A program made the position numbers and the translations under genes. The notes beneath the pieces are model-generated. The model worked only from the letters and a program-made list of their open reading frames with translations. It ran no database searches and had not been told where the DNA came from. From contig NZ_LWQT01000043.1 of the NCBI RefSeq assembly GCF_001650715.1, forward strand, positions 1 to 64,000: DNA of 64,000 nucleotides, in the 5' to 3' direction. Shown here in pieces: positions 53,178 through 62,603 of this stretch. How positions within the stretch are numbered: the stretch's first letter is position 1; the number at the start of each line of letters is the position of its first letter. Source of the stretch: Paramagnetospirillum marisnigri (GTDB lineage: Bacteria; Pseudomonadota; Alphaproteobacteria; Rhodospirillales; Magnetospirillaceae).

Positions 53178-54302
53178 TTAAGACGCGAACTCTTTCCGGA
53201 TGGAATCGGACTGCTGGCCCAGGGCGGGGACGGGGCGGGGAGTGAAGTTCTCGCCACGAATCTGGACCGGCGGCGCCACCATCTGGACCGGGCCGGATGG
53301 GGTCGGCTGGGCCATGCGCCGCAACTGGACATGGTCGGACAGCTCGGCCACCCCGTTGAGCGAGCCATAGGCGATGCGGGCCGCGTTCAGGCGGCGCACC
53401 GCCTCGGCATGGTCGAGGGCGGCGAAGACCGCGGTGATGATGGTTTCCAACTCGGGCCGGTTGGCGACGCGGACGCGGTTCGAAGCAAAGCGCGGATCAT
53501 GGGTCATGGCGGGGTGTTCCAGCACCACCTCGCAGAACTGCGCCCATTCCCGCTCGTTCTGGATGGACAGCACCACCTGGCGGCCATCGCCCAGGGCGAA
53601 AGCGCCATAGGGCGCGATGCTGGGATGGTTGAGGCCGACCCGCTCCGGGGCCTTGCCGCCATAGTCGTGGTGCAGCAGCGGCACCGTCATCCAGTCGGCC
53701 AGGGCGTCGAACAGCGACACCGCGATGCCGGAGCCCTTGCCGCTGCGCTCGCGCTCCAGCAATGCCTGCAAGATACCCGCATGGGCATACATGCCGCAGG
53801 CGATATCGGCCACCGAGACGCCGACCCGGCCGGGGGCCTCGGGCGCGCCGGTGATGGCGGCCAGTCCCACCTCGGCCTGGACCAGCAGGTCATAGGCCTT
53901 CATGTCGCGATAGGGGCCGTCCTCGCCATAGCCGGTGATGTCGCAGGTGATCAGGCGGGGATGGCGCTGGCGCAGGGCCTCGGAACCAAATCCCGCCCGC
54001 TCGGCGGCGCCCGGCGCCAGGTTCTGCACGAAGACATCGGCGCGGGCCAGGATGCGCTCCAGCAGGGCGGCGTCCTCGGGCGCCTTGATGTCCAGGGTCA
54101 GGGAGTCCTTGCCCCGGTTGATCCAGACGAAATAGGCGCTCTCGCCCTGGGCCACATGGTCGTAGCCACGGGCGAAATCGCCCTCGGGCCGTTCGATCTT
54201 GATCACCCGGGCACCGGCGTCGGCAAGACGCGAGGTGCATAGTGGCGCCGCCACCGCCTGTTCCAGGGCCACCACCAACAGTCCCGACAAGGGAAGCGAC
54301 AT
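53178..54302 (-). CDS. Class III (CaiB/BaiF) CoA-transferase
   Basis: 374 residues. Landmarks: PLCTSRLADAGARVIKIERPEGDFARGYDHVAQGESAYF (N-terminal), NRGKDSLTLDIKAPEDAALLERI with the Asp that forms the acyl anhydride in FVQNLAPGAAERAGF's neighbourhood, and DITGYGEDGPYRDMKAYDLLVQAEVGL. It moves CoA between acids, for example in racemase-like or oxalate/formyl-CoA type reactions; substrate unknown. ATG 54302 is the family start; the frame extends 49 codons upstream. Confidence 0.9.
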   Translation of the reverse strand: MSLPLSGLLVVALEQAVAAPLCTSRLADAGARVIKIERPEGDFARGYDHVAQGESAYFVWINRGKDSLTLDIKAPEDAALLERILARADVFVQNLAPGAAERAGFGSEALRQRHPRLITCDITGYGEDGPYRDMKAYDLLVQAEVGLAAITGAPEAPGRVGVSVADIACGMYAHAGILQALLERERSGKGSGIAVSLFDALADWMTVPLLHHDYGGKAPERVGLNHPSIAPYGAFALGDGRQVVLSIQNEREWAQFCEVVLEHPAMTHDPRFASNRVRVANRPELETIITAVFAALDHAEAVRRLNAARIAYGSLNGVAELSDHVQLRRMAQPTPSGPVQMVAPPVQIRGENFTPRPVPALGQQSDSIRKEFAS

Positions 54303-54366
54303 GATGCCAAACCACTCCGGCCGATTGCGCTGGCTGATTTTAGCCCCAGGGCGGAGGCGAACTGAA

Positions 54367-54729
54367 CTATTTCCCGCCCAAGGGCTCCGAGCCATCCAGC
54401 CAGCACACCACCTCCATGGCTTCCTCCGCCAGATAGGCGTGGAAGGCATCCTCGAAGCCGCGTTCCACCAGCATCACGAAAATCCGGCCGCTTTGGGTGT
54501 TACGGGTCAGGGCGCCGCGCAGGCCGAAGCCGATCAGTCGGCCGTTGAGCGACGGGGTGGCGTAGAAGCCCCAGTCCTTGCGGGTGATGTCGTATTCGCC
54601 CCCCGATGGCGTGGTCAGGGTGACCTGTTCGTCGGGGTCCAGCGCCATGGAACCGCAATCGCTAATGGTCAGCTTGTTTCCGGTTCCGACGGCGAAGCGG
54701 CGCGGCGGCGTCTTGGCGTCAAATCTCAT
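54367..54729 (-). CDS. Conserved hypothetical in the sugar-nucleotide operon
   Basis: 120 residues, not assignable to a known family. Sequence TPSGGEYDITRKDWGFYATPSLNGRLIGFGLRGALTRNTQSGRIFVMLVERGFEDAFHAYLAEEAMEVVCWL looks like a compact alpha/beta domain; no signal or membrane span. It overlaps the cytidylyltransferase-like gene by ATGA and so belongs to the glycan operon. It may act on or bind the sugar intermediate; no more can be said. Confidence 0.75.
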   Translation of the reverse strand: MRFDAKTPPRRFAVGTGNKLTISDCGSMALDPDEQVTLTTPSGGEYDITRKDWGFYATPSLNGRLIGFGLRGALTRNTQSGRIFVMLVERGFEDAFHAYLAEEAMEVVCWLDGSEPLGGK

Positions 54730-55436
54730 GCCGGGTTCCTCTCATCCCAGCGGGCGGCGGCCTCGGCCAACTCCAGCAACGTCGCCGAGGGATGGCGGTC
54801 CAACACCCGGCACACCGCCTCGGCGCGGTCCAGGTCGCGGCCATCGTCCACCACCAGACGGGTGGCGGGGAAGGGATGCGGTGGCGCCACATTGTGAATC
54901 CGGAACTGGGCCGGATGGTCATAGCAGGCGCGGGTGACATGCTCGCGCTGTTCCGGATCGCGGGCCAGGGCGTCCAGCCGCTCCAGCGCCGCCGCCGTCA
55001 GAATCTCCACCGAGGCGCCGGGGGGAAAGCCGCGCGGAAACACATTGGTGGTCAGCTCCGCCCCCTCGCGAAGATGCAGGGCCAGCATGGCGGCGATCAA
55101 TTCGGGATCGGCGAAGGGGCTGTCGCCGCAGATGCGCACCGCATGGGCGAAGTCGTGGGCGGCGACGCAGCCGGTCAGGCGGCCCAGCACATCCTCTGCC
55201 GAGCCGCGATGGACGGCGACGCCCTCGGCGGCGCAGAAGGCGGCGATGGGCTCGTCCAGCCCCCGGTCGCTGGTGGCGACCACCACCGAGGCGCACGCGA
55301 CCCGCCTGACCCGGTCCAGAACCCGCCCCATCAGCGGCCGACCGGCCAGCGGTCGCAGCGCCTTGCCCGGCAGGCGACGGGAGTCGAGACGGGCGAGCAC
55401 CACCACCCCCACCGATCCGCCGCCGGTGGCGGTCAT
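54726..55436 (-). CDS. SpsF/NeuA-like cytidylyltransferase family protein
   Basis: 236 residues. The nucleotidyltransferase start VVVLARLDSRRLPGKALRPLAGRPL corresponds to the CTP-binding RxxSxRLPGK motif; CGDSPFADPELI is the metal-binding GDxP-type loop, and TTNVFPRGFPPGASVEIL follows. Such proteins activate a nonulosonic acid or similar sugar with CTP, or act as SpsF-type spore-coat sugar enzymes. It overlaps neighbours on both sides by four bases. Confidence 0.85.
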   Translation of the reverse strand: MTATGGGSVGVVVLARLDSRRLPGKALRPLAGRPLMGRVLDRVRRVACASVVVATSDRGLDEPIAAFCAAEGVAVHRGSAEDVLGRLTGCVAAHDFAHAVRICGDSPFADPELIAAMLALHLREGAELTTNVFPRGFPPGASVEILTAAALERLDALARDPEQREHVTRACYDHPAQFRIHNVAPPHPFPATRLVVDDGRDLDRAEAVCRVLDRHPSATLLELAEAAARWDERNPA

Positions 55437-56491
55437 GGCTTGAACAGGTCCGGCTTGGCGGCGCTGTAGCCCAGATACCAGTCCAGATAGCGGCGATAGC
55501 CCTTGTCCACCGGATAGCAGGGGTCGTAGCCGATCAGCCGTCGCGCCTTGTCCACGTTCAGGGTGCCGCGTTCCGGCATCAGGGAATCGCGGGGCTGGTG
55601 GCGCACGGTGATGCCGGGGAAGTGTTCCTTGACGATCGCGGCTAGGGAATTGATGGAATGCGCCCCGCCATAGGTCAGGTTGAAGGTCTGGCGATAGGCG
55701 GGTGGGTTCAGCAGGACCCTGACGATGCCCTGGACCAGATCGCCGATATAGGTGAAGTCCAGCTTGTCCTCGCCATCGCCATTGATGGTGAGGTCGCGAC
55801 CCGCCAGGGCGTTCTCGATGAAGGCCTGTCCCACCCGGCGCGAGACGCAGCGCTCGCCATAGAGCGCCGAGGGCCGCACGATGGTGTAGTTGAAGCCGAA
55901 CACCTGATTATAGGCGATCACCAGCTTCTCGCCGCCGAATTTCAAGGCGCCATAGATGCCGATGGGATTGCAGGGGCTGTCCTCGGTGACTGATTCGCCT
56001 TCGAAATTGCCGTAGACCATGGAGGACGAGAAATAGACGAAATGCTCGATATGGGAGCGGCAGGCGTCCAGCGCGTTTTCCAGGGTCCGCATAGAATGGT
56101 CGAAGGTGCTGAACGGGTCCTTGTTGGCGCGGTTGGCATGGGCCACGGCGGCCAGATGCACCACCGCATGGGGCTCGACCTCGGTGATGGCGCGGCTCAG
56201 CATGGAATAGTCGCGGGCATCGACCACATGCAGCGGAATGTCGGCGGAGCGCAGCATTTCCAGCCGGGTGTTGATCAGGTCCAGATACAGCCGGGCGTTG
56301 GGATCGCGGCGGATGGTATTGGTGAAGGCGCCCAGATTGTTGACCTGGAGGCTGTCCAGCACGTGGACGTCGGCCCCCAGCCGTTTCAGGCACAGCGCCA
56401 GATTATGGCCGATGAAACCGGCTCCACCCACCAGCAGGATGCGGCGATCGGAAAAATGCTCGGGCGACAGGCTTGTTTCGAAGTCGTACAT
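55433..56491 (-). CDS. NAD-dependent sugar epimerase/dehydratase
   Basis: 352 residues, extended SDR. ILLVGGAGFIGHNLALCLKRLGADVHVLD is the NAD-binding start; the active site has Ser in YFSSSMVYGNF and YGALKFGGEKLV (YxxxK), and RPSALYGERC follows. Acts on a nucleotide-activated sugar, as UDP-glucose 4-epimerase-type or 4,6-dehydratase-type enzymes do; specificity is not visible. Next to the DegT aminotransferase, a typical pairing. Confidence 0.9.
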   Translation of the reverse strand: MYDFETSLSPEHFSDRRILLVGGAGFIGHNLALCLKRLGADVHVLDSLQVNNLGAFTNTIRRDPNARLYLDLINTRLEMLRSADIPLHVVDARDYSMLSRAITEVEPHAVVHLAAVAHANRANKDPFSTFDHSMRTLENALDACRSHIEHFVYFSSSMVYGNFEGESVTEDSPCNPIGIYGALKFGGEKLVIAYNQVFGFNYTIVRPSALYGERCVSRRVGQAFIENALAGRDLTINGDGEDKLDFTYIGDLVQGIVRVLLNPPAYRQTFNLTYGGAHSINSLAAIVKEHFPGITVRHQPRDSLMPERGTLNVDKARRLIGYDPCYPVDKGYRRYLDWYLGYSAAKPDLFKP

Positions 56492-56496
56492 GGCTT

Positions 56497-57672
56497 TCAG
56501 CCTCCCTTTGACTGTTCCGTCCGGGCCTTCGCCACCGCCGTGACGAAGGAATGGGCGACGCGTTCTGCGTCGCCGTCTTCAAGGTGCGGCCCCACCGGCA
56601 GCGAGATGGTCTGGCGCGCCAACCATTCCGCCACCGGGAAGGAACCGGGGGTATATCCGTACTTGTCGCGGTAATAGGTCATCAGCGGCACCGCTTCCGG
56701 GTAATGGATGCTGGTGCCGATACCGTCCTCCTTCATCAGCGCCGCCACCCGGTCGCGGTCGATGGACCCGTCCGGGGGCAGAACGGCGTTGAGGCAGTAG
56801 TGGGAGGATTTGGCCGGGCCGCGCTCGGGCGCGAACACCGTCACCTCGGGCAGCACCGCCAACCCGGCGCGGATGACGCGGTCATTATTGGCGCGGCGGC
56901 GCTGGACCTCGTCCAGCCCGGCCATCTGGGCCAGTCCCACCGCCGCTTCCACTTCGTTCATGCGGTAATTGTAGCCCAGCACGGTGACGTCGTAGACGCC
57001 CGGCTTGCTCCGCTTGTCCAGGGTGCGGTCATAGCCGAAGGCCTTGCGCTGGGCGATGGCGGCGGCCAGGGCATCGTCATTGGTGGTGACCATGCCGCCC
57101 TCGATGGTGGTCATGTGCTTGACCGGGTAGAACGAGAAGCAGCCCACGGCGCCCAGGGTCCCGGCCTTGCGACCATCCCAGGTGGCGTCCAGCGCCAGGG
57201 CGCAATCCTCCACCACCATGGCTCTGGCCTTCCCGGCCAGGGCATTGATGCGGTCCATCTCGCAGGGCAGGCCCAGGTAATGCACCACCATGACGGCGCG
57301 GGCCTTGCTCTCGGTCAGGGCACGCTCGACCCCATCGGGATCCAGGTTTCCGGTATCGGGCTGTACATCGACGAAGACCGGCCGCGCCCCACAGAACTCC
57401 ACGGCATGGGCGGTGGCCACATGGGTCATGGCGGGAACCACCACGGCATCGCCGGGGCCGATGCCGCGCGCCAGCAGCGCCAGATGCAGACCGGCGGTGC
57501 AACTGGCGACGCTGATGGCGTGGCGGGCTCCGGCCCGCTCGGCGAAGGCCTGCTCGAAGGCATGGGTCACCGGACCGTGAACCAGGGTGGTTCCGGCCAG
57601 GACATCCGCCACCGCCGCCCGTTCGGCGTCACCGAGCATGGGCTTGCCGAAGGGGATGGGCTTCAAGGTCAT
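56497..57672 (-). CDS. DegT/DnrJ/EryC1/StrS-family sugar aminotransferase
   Basis: 391 residues. PLP-binding features: SVASCTAGLHLALLARGIGPGD, VVVPAMTHVATAHAVEFCGARPVFVDV, VEDCALALDATWDG and the Lys in CFSFYPVKHMTTIEGGMV. It transfers an amino group to a keto sugar, consistent with making a diamino-nonulosonate precursor. The frame extends ten codons upstream to a TTG, but ATG 57672 with GGGGAG is preferred. Confidence 0.92.
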   Translation of the reverse strand: MTLKPIPFGKPMLGDAERAAVADVLAGTTLVHGPVTHAFEQAFAERAGARHAISVASCTAGLHLALLARGIGPGDAVVVPAMTHVATAHAVEFCGARPVFVDVQPDTGNLDPDGVERALTESKARAVMVVHYLGLPCEMDRINALAGKARAMVVEDCALALDATWDGRKAGTLGAVGCFSFYPVKHMTTIEGGMVTTNDDALAAAIAQRKAFGYDRTLDKRSKPGVYDVTVLGYNYRMNEVEAAVGLAQMAGLDEVQRRRANNDRVIRAGLAVLPEVTVFAPERGPAKSSHYCLNAVLPPDGSIDRDRVAALMKEDGIGTSIHYPEAVPLMTYYRDKYGYTPGSFPVAEWLARQTISLPVGPHLEDGDAERVAHSFVTAVAKARTEQSKGG

Positions 57673-57698
57673 GTGAAAGGGCTCCCCGCCGCTGGATT

Positions 57699-58502
57699 TC
57701 AACCCAGCATGCGGCAGAAGGCGTAAAGAGTGTATTTACCGGACGGATCGCGGCAGCGCTCCATGACCTCGACCCGCAAACCCGCCGCCAGTGCCAGCAG
57801 GGCCAGCGAGGCCATGGAAAAGGCGCCGTAATGGTCGACGAAGAATTCCTCGCAGCCGGGGCCGCCATCGGCCAGTGCCGCTTCGCCGTCGGGCACCTCC
57901 ACATAGAGCACGCCGCGCGCCGACAGCAGCGCTCGCGCCCGCTCCAGCATCTGGCGCATGGGCACCACATGCTCCAGCACCCGGTTGAGGCTGACCAGAT
58001 CGTAGCGACCGCCAAGCTCTGCGGTGAAGAAGTCGCCGACCATCGCCTCGACCCTGGCACGGGCGCGGGCATGTTCGGCATTGGCAGCGTCGGGGTCCAG
58101 GGCGGTGACCCTCCACCCGGCCTCGCGCATGGCGGCGGGAAACACCGCCAGACCCGATCCCACATCCAGCAGGCTGGGACTCTCGCCCGGCGCGGCGGCC
58201 ATCAGCCTGCGGGCCTGGGCATCGACGCGGGCGACCCGCAGCCGGTTGTCCGAGCGCTCGGGGGGCAGTCCCATGATCGTGTCGAAGCGCTGGGCGAGAT
58301 CGCCATAGCCCACCTGACGGTACAGCCCCAGATACAGCCGCGACAGGTCGAGGGAATGGCGGTTCCACACATGGCGGCAGCGCTGGCACGACCACAATTC
58401 CCGGTGATAGTCGGGCAGACCGTAGACCGGCTCCCCCGGCGGCGGGGCGTCGAAGACGGCCACCCGTTCCAGGGGGCCGCCGCAGATATCGCAACTCACC
58501 AT
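57699..58502 (-). CDS. Zinc-ribbon class I SAM-dependent methyltransferase
   Basis: 267 residues. N-terminal zinc ribbon CDICGG and CQRCRHVWNR (Cys pairs about 30 apart), then a Rossmann methyltransferase: SLLDVGSGLAVFPAAMREAGWRVTALDPD (SAM loop) and LVSLNRVLEHVVPMRQML. The zinc-ribbon plus Methyltransf_23 layout occurs in sugar C- or O-methyltransferases of surface-glycan clusters. It overlaps the upstream gene by seven bases. Confidence 0.88.
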   Translation of the reverse strand: MVSCDICGGPLERVAVFDAPPPGEPVYGLPDYHRELWSCQRCRHVWNRHSLDLSRLYLGLYRQVGYGDLAQRFDTIMGLPPERSDNRLRVARVDAQARRLMAAAPGESPSLLDVGSGLAVFPAAMREAGWRVTALDPDAANAEHARARARVEAMVGDFFTAELGGRYDLVSLNRVLEHVVPMRQMLERARALLSARGVLYVEVPDGEAALADGGPGCEEFFVDHYGAFSMASLALLALAAGLRVEVMERCRDPSGKYTLYAFCRMLG

Positions 58503-59632
58503 GACCAGTCCTCGATCAGGAAACCGGGAATGCGCCACACTCCGTCCTCGCCCCGTGACCAGATGGCCCGGTTGCGGAATCCCTCGGCGACGCCATGGAA
58601 CCAGGCGGGATCGCGGCCGACGAAATCGCAAAAGGCGGCGATATCGGCCTCGGGCACCTGCACGCCGAGTTGTCGCAACTGGCCGATGGCGTCGTCGCGG
58701 CTCATCATGCCGTAGCGGATCTGCACCGACAGATTGTCGAAGGCCCGGGTCAGGCCGAATTTGTGCCATTTGAGGAAATGGTGCAGCGAGATGAAATGGT
58801 CGTCGATATCGGCGAAGGACCAGGTCCCGGTCTTCAGGTGCCGCTCGCCATCGGTGAAGCCGCGCGACCGGGCCAGGGCGGCGTTCTCGAACGAATTCCA
58901 GGGAAAGAAGGCGCCGAGGAAGACGGAGCGCACCTTGCCCGCGAAGGCGTCCTCGGGCGGCAGGCGATAGGCGGCGAGGTCGTTGGCGGTCAGGCCTTCC
59001 GCCCCCACCCAGTCGTCGGGGCCGGTCTGGTTGGTGACTCCCAGGCGCCGCACCCAGGCCAGATCCAGATCGGTGGCCAATTGCTGTTCCTGGCCGCCGC
59101 CGAATTCCAGTTGCGGATTCTCGCCCCACACCACCAGCGGAATGTTCATCTGCACCGCCAGCCGGATGGGAATGGCGAAGATGGCCATGTGCATGGGAAT
59201 GGCGGTGGCGCCCTTGCGCTCGAACGCCGCCGTCATGAAGCGCCGTTCCACCGACGGGTTGATGGAATAGTCGACATGATCGATGCCCAGGCGCTCGATC
59301 AGGGCGTCCAGGTTCCGGCGCCCCACCTCGGTGCGTCCCGGCGTCTTCCAGGTGATGCCCAGCACCTTCAGCCCGTGCTCCTGGCAGCGGATCACCTGAT
59401 ACCAGCTATCCTTGCCGCCCGAGATGGGCACCACGCAGTCATAGCCGACCCGATCACGCGCCGCCTGGGCGCGGGCCTCGTCCACCAGCCGCTGGAAGCC
59501 CGCCTGTCGGGCATCCCAGTCGATCCCCGTCAGCTTGCGGTCATGGCCCCGGCAGGCGGAACACACGCCGGACTCGTCCAGGGTGATGCCGGGGCGGCTG
59601 TCGGGCAGGATGCAGCGGGTGCAATACCTCAT
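58496..59632 (-). CDS. N-acetyl sugar amidotransferase (PseA/WbpG-like)
   Basis: 378 residues. CTRCILPDSRPGITLDESGVCSAC is the N-terminal Cys-rich motif of the family; the PP-loop SGGKDSWYQVIRCQEHGLKVLGITW (ATP pyrophosphatase) follows, and DHVDYSINPSVERRFM. Such enzymes turn a sugar acetamido group into an acetamidino group, using glutamine- or other-derived ammonia, as in legionaminic or pseudaminic acid derivatives. It overlaps asnB by four bases, and AsnB could be its amide partner. Confidence 0.9.
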   Translation of the reverse strand: MRYCTRCILPDSRPGITLDESGVCSACRGHDRKLTGIDWDARQAGFQRLVDEARAQAARDRVGYDCVVPISGGKDSWYQVIRCQEHGLKVLGITWKTPGRTEVGRRNLDALIERLGIDHVDYSINPSVERRFMTAAFERKGATAIPMHMAIFAIPIRLAVQMNIPLVVWGENPQLEFGGGQEQQLATDLDLAWVRRLGVTNQTGPDDWVGAEGLTANDLAAYRLPPEDAFAGKVRSVFLGAFFPWNSFENAALARSRGFTDGERHLKTGTWSFADIDDHFISLHHFLKWHKFGLTRAFDNLSVQIRYGMMSRDDAIGQLRQLGVQVPEADIAAFCDFVGRDPAWFHGVAEGFRNRAIWSRGEDGVWRIPGFLIEDWSW

Positions 59633-61452
59633 GATGCCGCGTGCTCCAGGAACAGCCGGGCGGAGATGAAGGAGAACAGGAACTTGGAAAAGCTGTTGTC
59701 GGTCATGTCGCCGGACAGGAAGCTTTCCATGGCGTCGCGGCGCACCAGCTCGAAGATGGGGCTGTCGGCCAGCAGGTAGTCGCGGGTTTCGGGGTCATGG
59801 CGGTCCACCAGGGACTCGATGGAGGCGTTGAAGCCGCGCTTCTGCTTGTCCAGGCGCACCGCGTCGGTCAGATAGCCTTCGCCCGCCGAGCGCAGCAGCC
59901 ATTTGGGAAAGCCTTGGTGGATCAGGTGGCGCGACGGCACCGTGTAGAGGAATTCAGCCAGGGATCGGTCGAGATAGGGGGCGCGGTTCTCCACCGAGGC
60001 CATCATGGAGTTGTGATCCTCCTCGCGCAGGGTGACCAGGATGGTCTCGTGGCGGACTTCATTGAGCATATGATTGCGCAGCAGATCGTCGCAATAGCGC
60101 TCCTCGGCGAAGTCCTCGTGGAACGGCACCGCCAGGAAGCTCTCGAACAGGTCCTGGTTGAGATAGATATGGCCGCGCTGATCCGGGTCCTTGGCGAAGG
60201 CCAGCGGGTCCTGCAACACCGGATTGCGCACGAAGGCGCCGTAGCTCTGGCGCCAGTCCGCCACCAGGGCGTCGAAGCCGGGCTCGCCGCTCATGCCCGC
60301 CAGCCACATGCCGTAATGATCGTAATAACCGGCGAACAGTTCGTCGGCCCCGGTGCCCGAAAGCGCCACCTTGTAGCCCGCCTCACGGATGGCTTCGGTC
60401 AGGAAGGCGTGCATGTAATAGTTGATGGTGATCACCGGCTTGTCGTGATAGGCCACCTGGGCCCGCAGCCGGTCGATGAAGCCGTCCCGGGCGGTGTGGA
60501 CCTGGTGCGCGTGGCAGCCCAGATCCGCCACCACCCGGTCGATATTGACCATCTCGTCATAGCGCGGATCGGAATCCACGATGGAGAAGACATGGGGCTC
60601 CGCCCCATGGGCCTTGGCGGCGATGGAGACCAGCACCCCGGAATCGATGCCGCCCGACAGGCAGAAGGCGAGGGGGACATCGGCCCGGAGGCGGAGTCCG
60701 ATGGCGTCGATCACCCGTTTGCGGGCTTCCTCCCGCGCCTCGTCCATGGTCATGGGCCGAGGCACATAGGCCAGCCGCCAATAGCAGCGGGGGAGCGGGT
60801 CGCCCGGCCGCTCCAGCATGGCCTGATGCGCCGGGGGAATCTCCACAACACCGGAATGAAAGCTGCGGGGGCGCTTGTTCAGCGCCTTGTAGCCATTGAC
60901 CAGATAGCGGGTCACCTGCTCCAGGTCGGGGGCCGCCCGCGTCCCGGCCAGGGACCACAGCAGTTTTGTCTCGGAGGCGAAATAAAGGCTTCGGCCGCGC
61001 CGCCACCAGAACAGCGGCTTCTCGCCGAAGCGGTCGCGGCTGAGCAGCAAGCGGCCGCTGGCCTCCTCGAACAGGGCGAAGGCCCACATGCCCTCGAAGC
61101 GCTCGACGCAGGCCTCGCCCCACTGGGTATAGGCCGCCAGGATCACTTCGGTATCGCTGGCGGTGGCGAAGCTCTGGCCGAGGCTCTCTAACTGCAAGCG
61201 AAGTTCGACGTGATTGTAGATTTCGCCATTGAAGACCAGTACCAGCCCGTCGCGGCGAAAGGGCTGGTTGGCGCGGGGGTCGAGATCGAGAATGGCGAGG
61301 CGGGTGTGCAGCAGAGTGAGCCGCCGCTCGCCCTCGCCCAGATGGGCCACCCCCCGTCCATCCGGCCCGCGTCGGCCCATCAGGGCCAGGGTGCGGGCGA
61401 TACGGTCGGGATCGGGCTGGTCGGGGCCGAAGACTCCGGCGATGCCGCACAT
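59629..61452 (-). CDS. asnB: Asparagine synthase (glutamine-hydrolysing)-like protein
   Basis: 607 residues. The N-terminal Cys2 nucleophile domain starts MCGIAGVFGPDQPDP; VFNGEIYNHVELRLQL, LLSRDRFGEKPLFWW complete the glutaminase. The synthetase half has FCLSGGIDSGVLVSIAAKAHG (PP-loop) and ALSGTGADELFAGYYDHYG. In glycan clusters AsnB-like proteins transfer ammonia onto sugars or sugar acids rather than making asparagine. Cluster position suggests that use here. Full length. Confidence 0.93.
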   Translation of the reverse strand: MCGIAGVFGPDQPDPDRIARTLALMGRRGPDGRGVAHLGEGERRLTLLHTRLAILDLDPRANQPFRRDGLVLVFNGEIYNHVELRLQLESLGQSFATASDTEVILAAYTQWGEACVERFEGMWAFALFEEASGRLLLSRDRFGEKPLFWWRRGRSLYFASETKLLWSLAGTRAAPDLEQVTRYLVNGYKALNKRPRSFHSGVVEIPPAHQAMLERPGDPLPRCYWRLAYVPRPMTMDEAREEARKRVIDAIGLRLRADVPLAFCLSGGIDSGVLVSIAAKAHGAEPHVFSIVDSDPRYDEMVNIDRVVADLGCHAHQVHTARDGFIDRLRAQVAYHDKPVITINYYMHAFLTEAIREAGYKVALSGTGADELFAGYYDHYGMWLAGMSGEPGFDALVADWRQSYGAFVRNPVLQDPLAFAKDPDQRGHIYLNQDLFESFLAVPFHEDFAEERYCDDLLRNHMLNEVRHETILVTLREEDHNSMMASVENRAPYLDRSLAEFLYTVPSRHLIHQGFPKWLLRSAGEGYLTDAVRLDKQKRGFNASIESLVDRHDPETRDYLLADSPIFELVRRDAMESFLSGDMTDNSFSKFLFSFISARLFLEHAAS

Positions 61453-61458
61453 CCGCCG

Positions 61459-62472
61459 CTATTCCACGAAATCGGTGGGGCGGAACGAGGCGCCCTTGGC
61501 CAAGGACCGGATCAGCCGCCGTCCCAGCAACTCGTCGCGCCGGGCGGCGGGGAAATGGGTGGTGGGGCGGGCATAGCCCATATCCTCCTCCGTCAGGACC
61601 GCTCCGGCTTCCAGCGGACGCGCCGCCACCAATCCCTTGCGGATGGCGGCGCGGGCGGGGGCCTCGCTGGGCTGGATGGTCTTGCCGAACTCGCCCAGCG
61701 ACGCGCGGATGCGGCCCATTGTGGCGATCAGCGCCGCCAGTTCCCCGGGCAGGAAGGAGAGTTGGTGGTCGCGGAAGTCGCGCCCCTCGCGCTGGTCGGT
61801 GACATGGACCTCGACCACGGATGCCCCCAGTGCCACGGCGGCGAAACAGGCCTCGGGGCCGATGACGTGATTGGAAAAGCCGGTGGCAAGACCATAGCGC
61901 TCGGCCAGGAACGGCACCGCCCGCGCATTGGCTTCCTCCGCCGGGGTGGGATAGGCCGAGACGCACTGCATCAGCACCACCCGCTCGGTCAGGGCCGCCG
62001 CGCTCATCTCGTCGCGCAGCCAGCCCACCGCCCGGTCGATGTCGTGGAGATCGGCGCAGCCGGTGGACAGCAGCACCGGCTTGCCGGTGCGGGCCGCGGC
62101 GCGGATCACCGGCTGGAAGTCGATATCGCCGCTGGCGATCTTGAAGGCCTCGAACAATTCGTCCAGCAGTGGCACCACGTCATGGCTGACCGGGGTGGAA
62201 AACAGCCGGATGCCCGCCGCCTTGGCCTCGGCCGCCAGTTGCCGCACCACAATGGGCGACAGGCCGAAGCGGCTGACCCGGGCGAAGCGCTCCTTGTCCT
62301 CGGCGGTGATGAAGGCATCGGCGGTGTAGACCTGCAGCTTGACCGCATCCGCCCCCGCCTCGGCGGCAAGGTGGATCAGGCGGCGCGCCGCTTCGGGGTC
62401 GCCCTCGTGATTGACCCCGATCTCGGCGATGACGATGACGTCGGTATCGGTGGACTTGCCGAACAGCTGCAT
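61459..62472 (-). CDS. neuB: N-acetylneuraminate/legionaminate synthase family (NeuB-like)
   Basis: 337 residues. The NeuB barrel: IVIAEIGVNHEGDPEAARRLIHLAAEAGADAVKLQ, FSTPVSHDVVPLLDEL, FKIASGDIDFQPVIRAAARTGKPVLLSTG and FSNHVIGPEACFAAVALGASVVEVH. The C-terminal SAF antifreeze-like domain (about 275-337, RKGLVAARPLEAGAVLTEEDMG) caps the active site. It condenses phosphoenolpyruvate with a hexose derivative to a nine-carbon sugar acid. First gene of the minus-strand glycan operon. Confidence 0.92.
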   Translation of the reverse strand: MQLFGKSTDTDVIVIAEIGVNHEGDPEAARRLIHLAAEAGADAVKLQVYTADAFITAEDKERFARVSRFGLSPIVVRQLAAEAKAAGIRLFSTPVSHDVVPLLDELFEAFKIASGDIDFQPVIRAAARTGKPVLLSTGCADLHDIDRAVGWLRDEMSAAALTERVVLMQCVSAYPTPAEEANARAVPFLAERYGLATGFSNHVIGPEACFAAVALGASVVEVHVTDQREGRDFRDHQLSFLPGELAALIATMGRIRASLGEFGKTIQPSEAPARAAIRKGLVAARPLEAGAVLTEEDMGYARPTTHFPAARRDELLGRRLIRSLAKGASFRPTDFVE

Positions 62473-62603
62473 GGGGGACTCCAGATGACTTGCAGCAGCT
62501 TTCCGGTCGCCCGCCCCGGCGTCAACCCCAATATGGGGCCTTGCTTGACGCGACTCTTCGGCCGCCGATACACTCGACGCCTCCGAAGCCCTGGATTTCC
62601 GCC

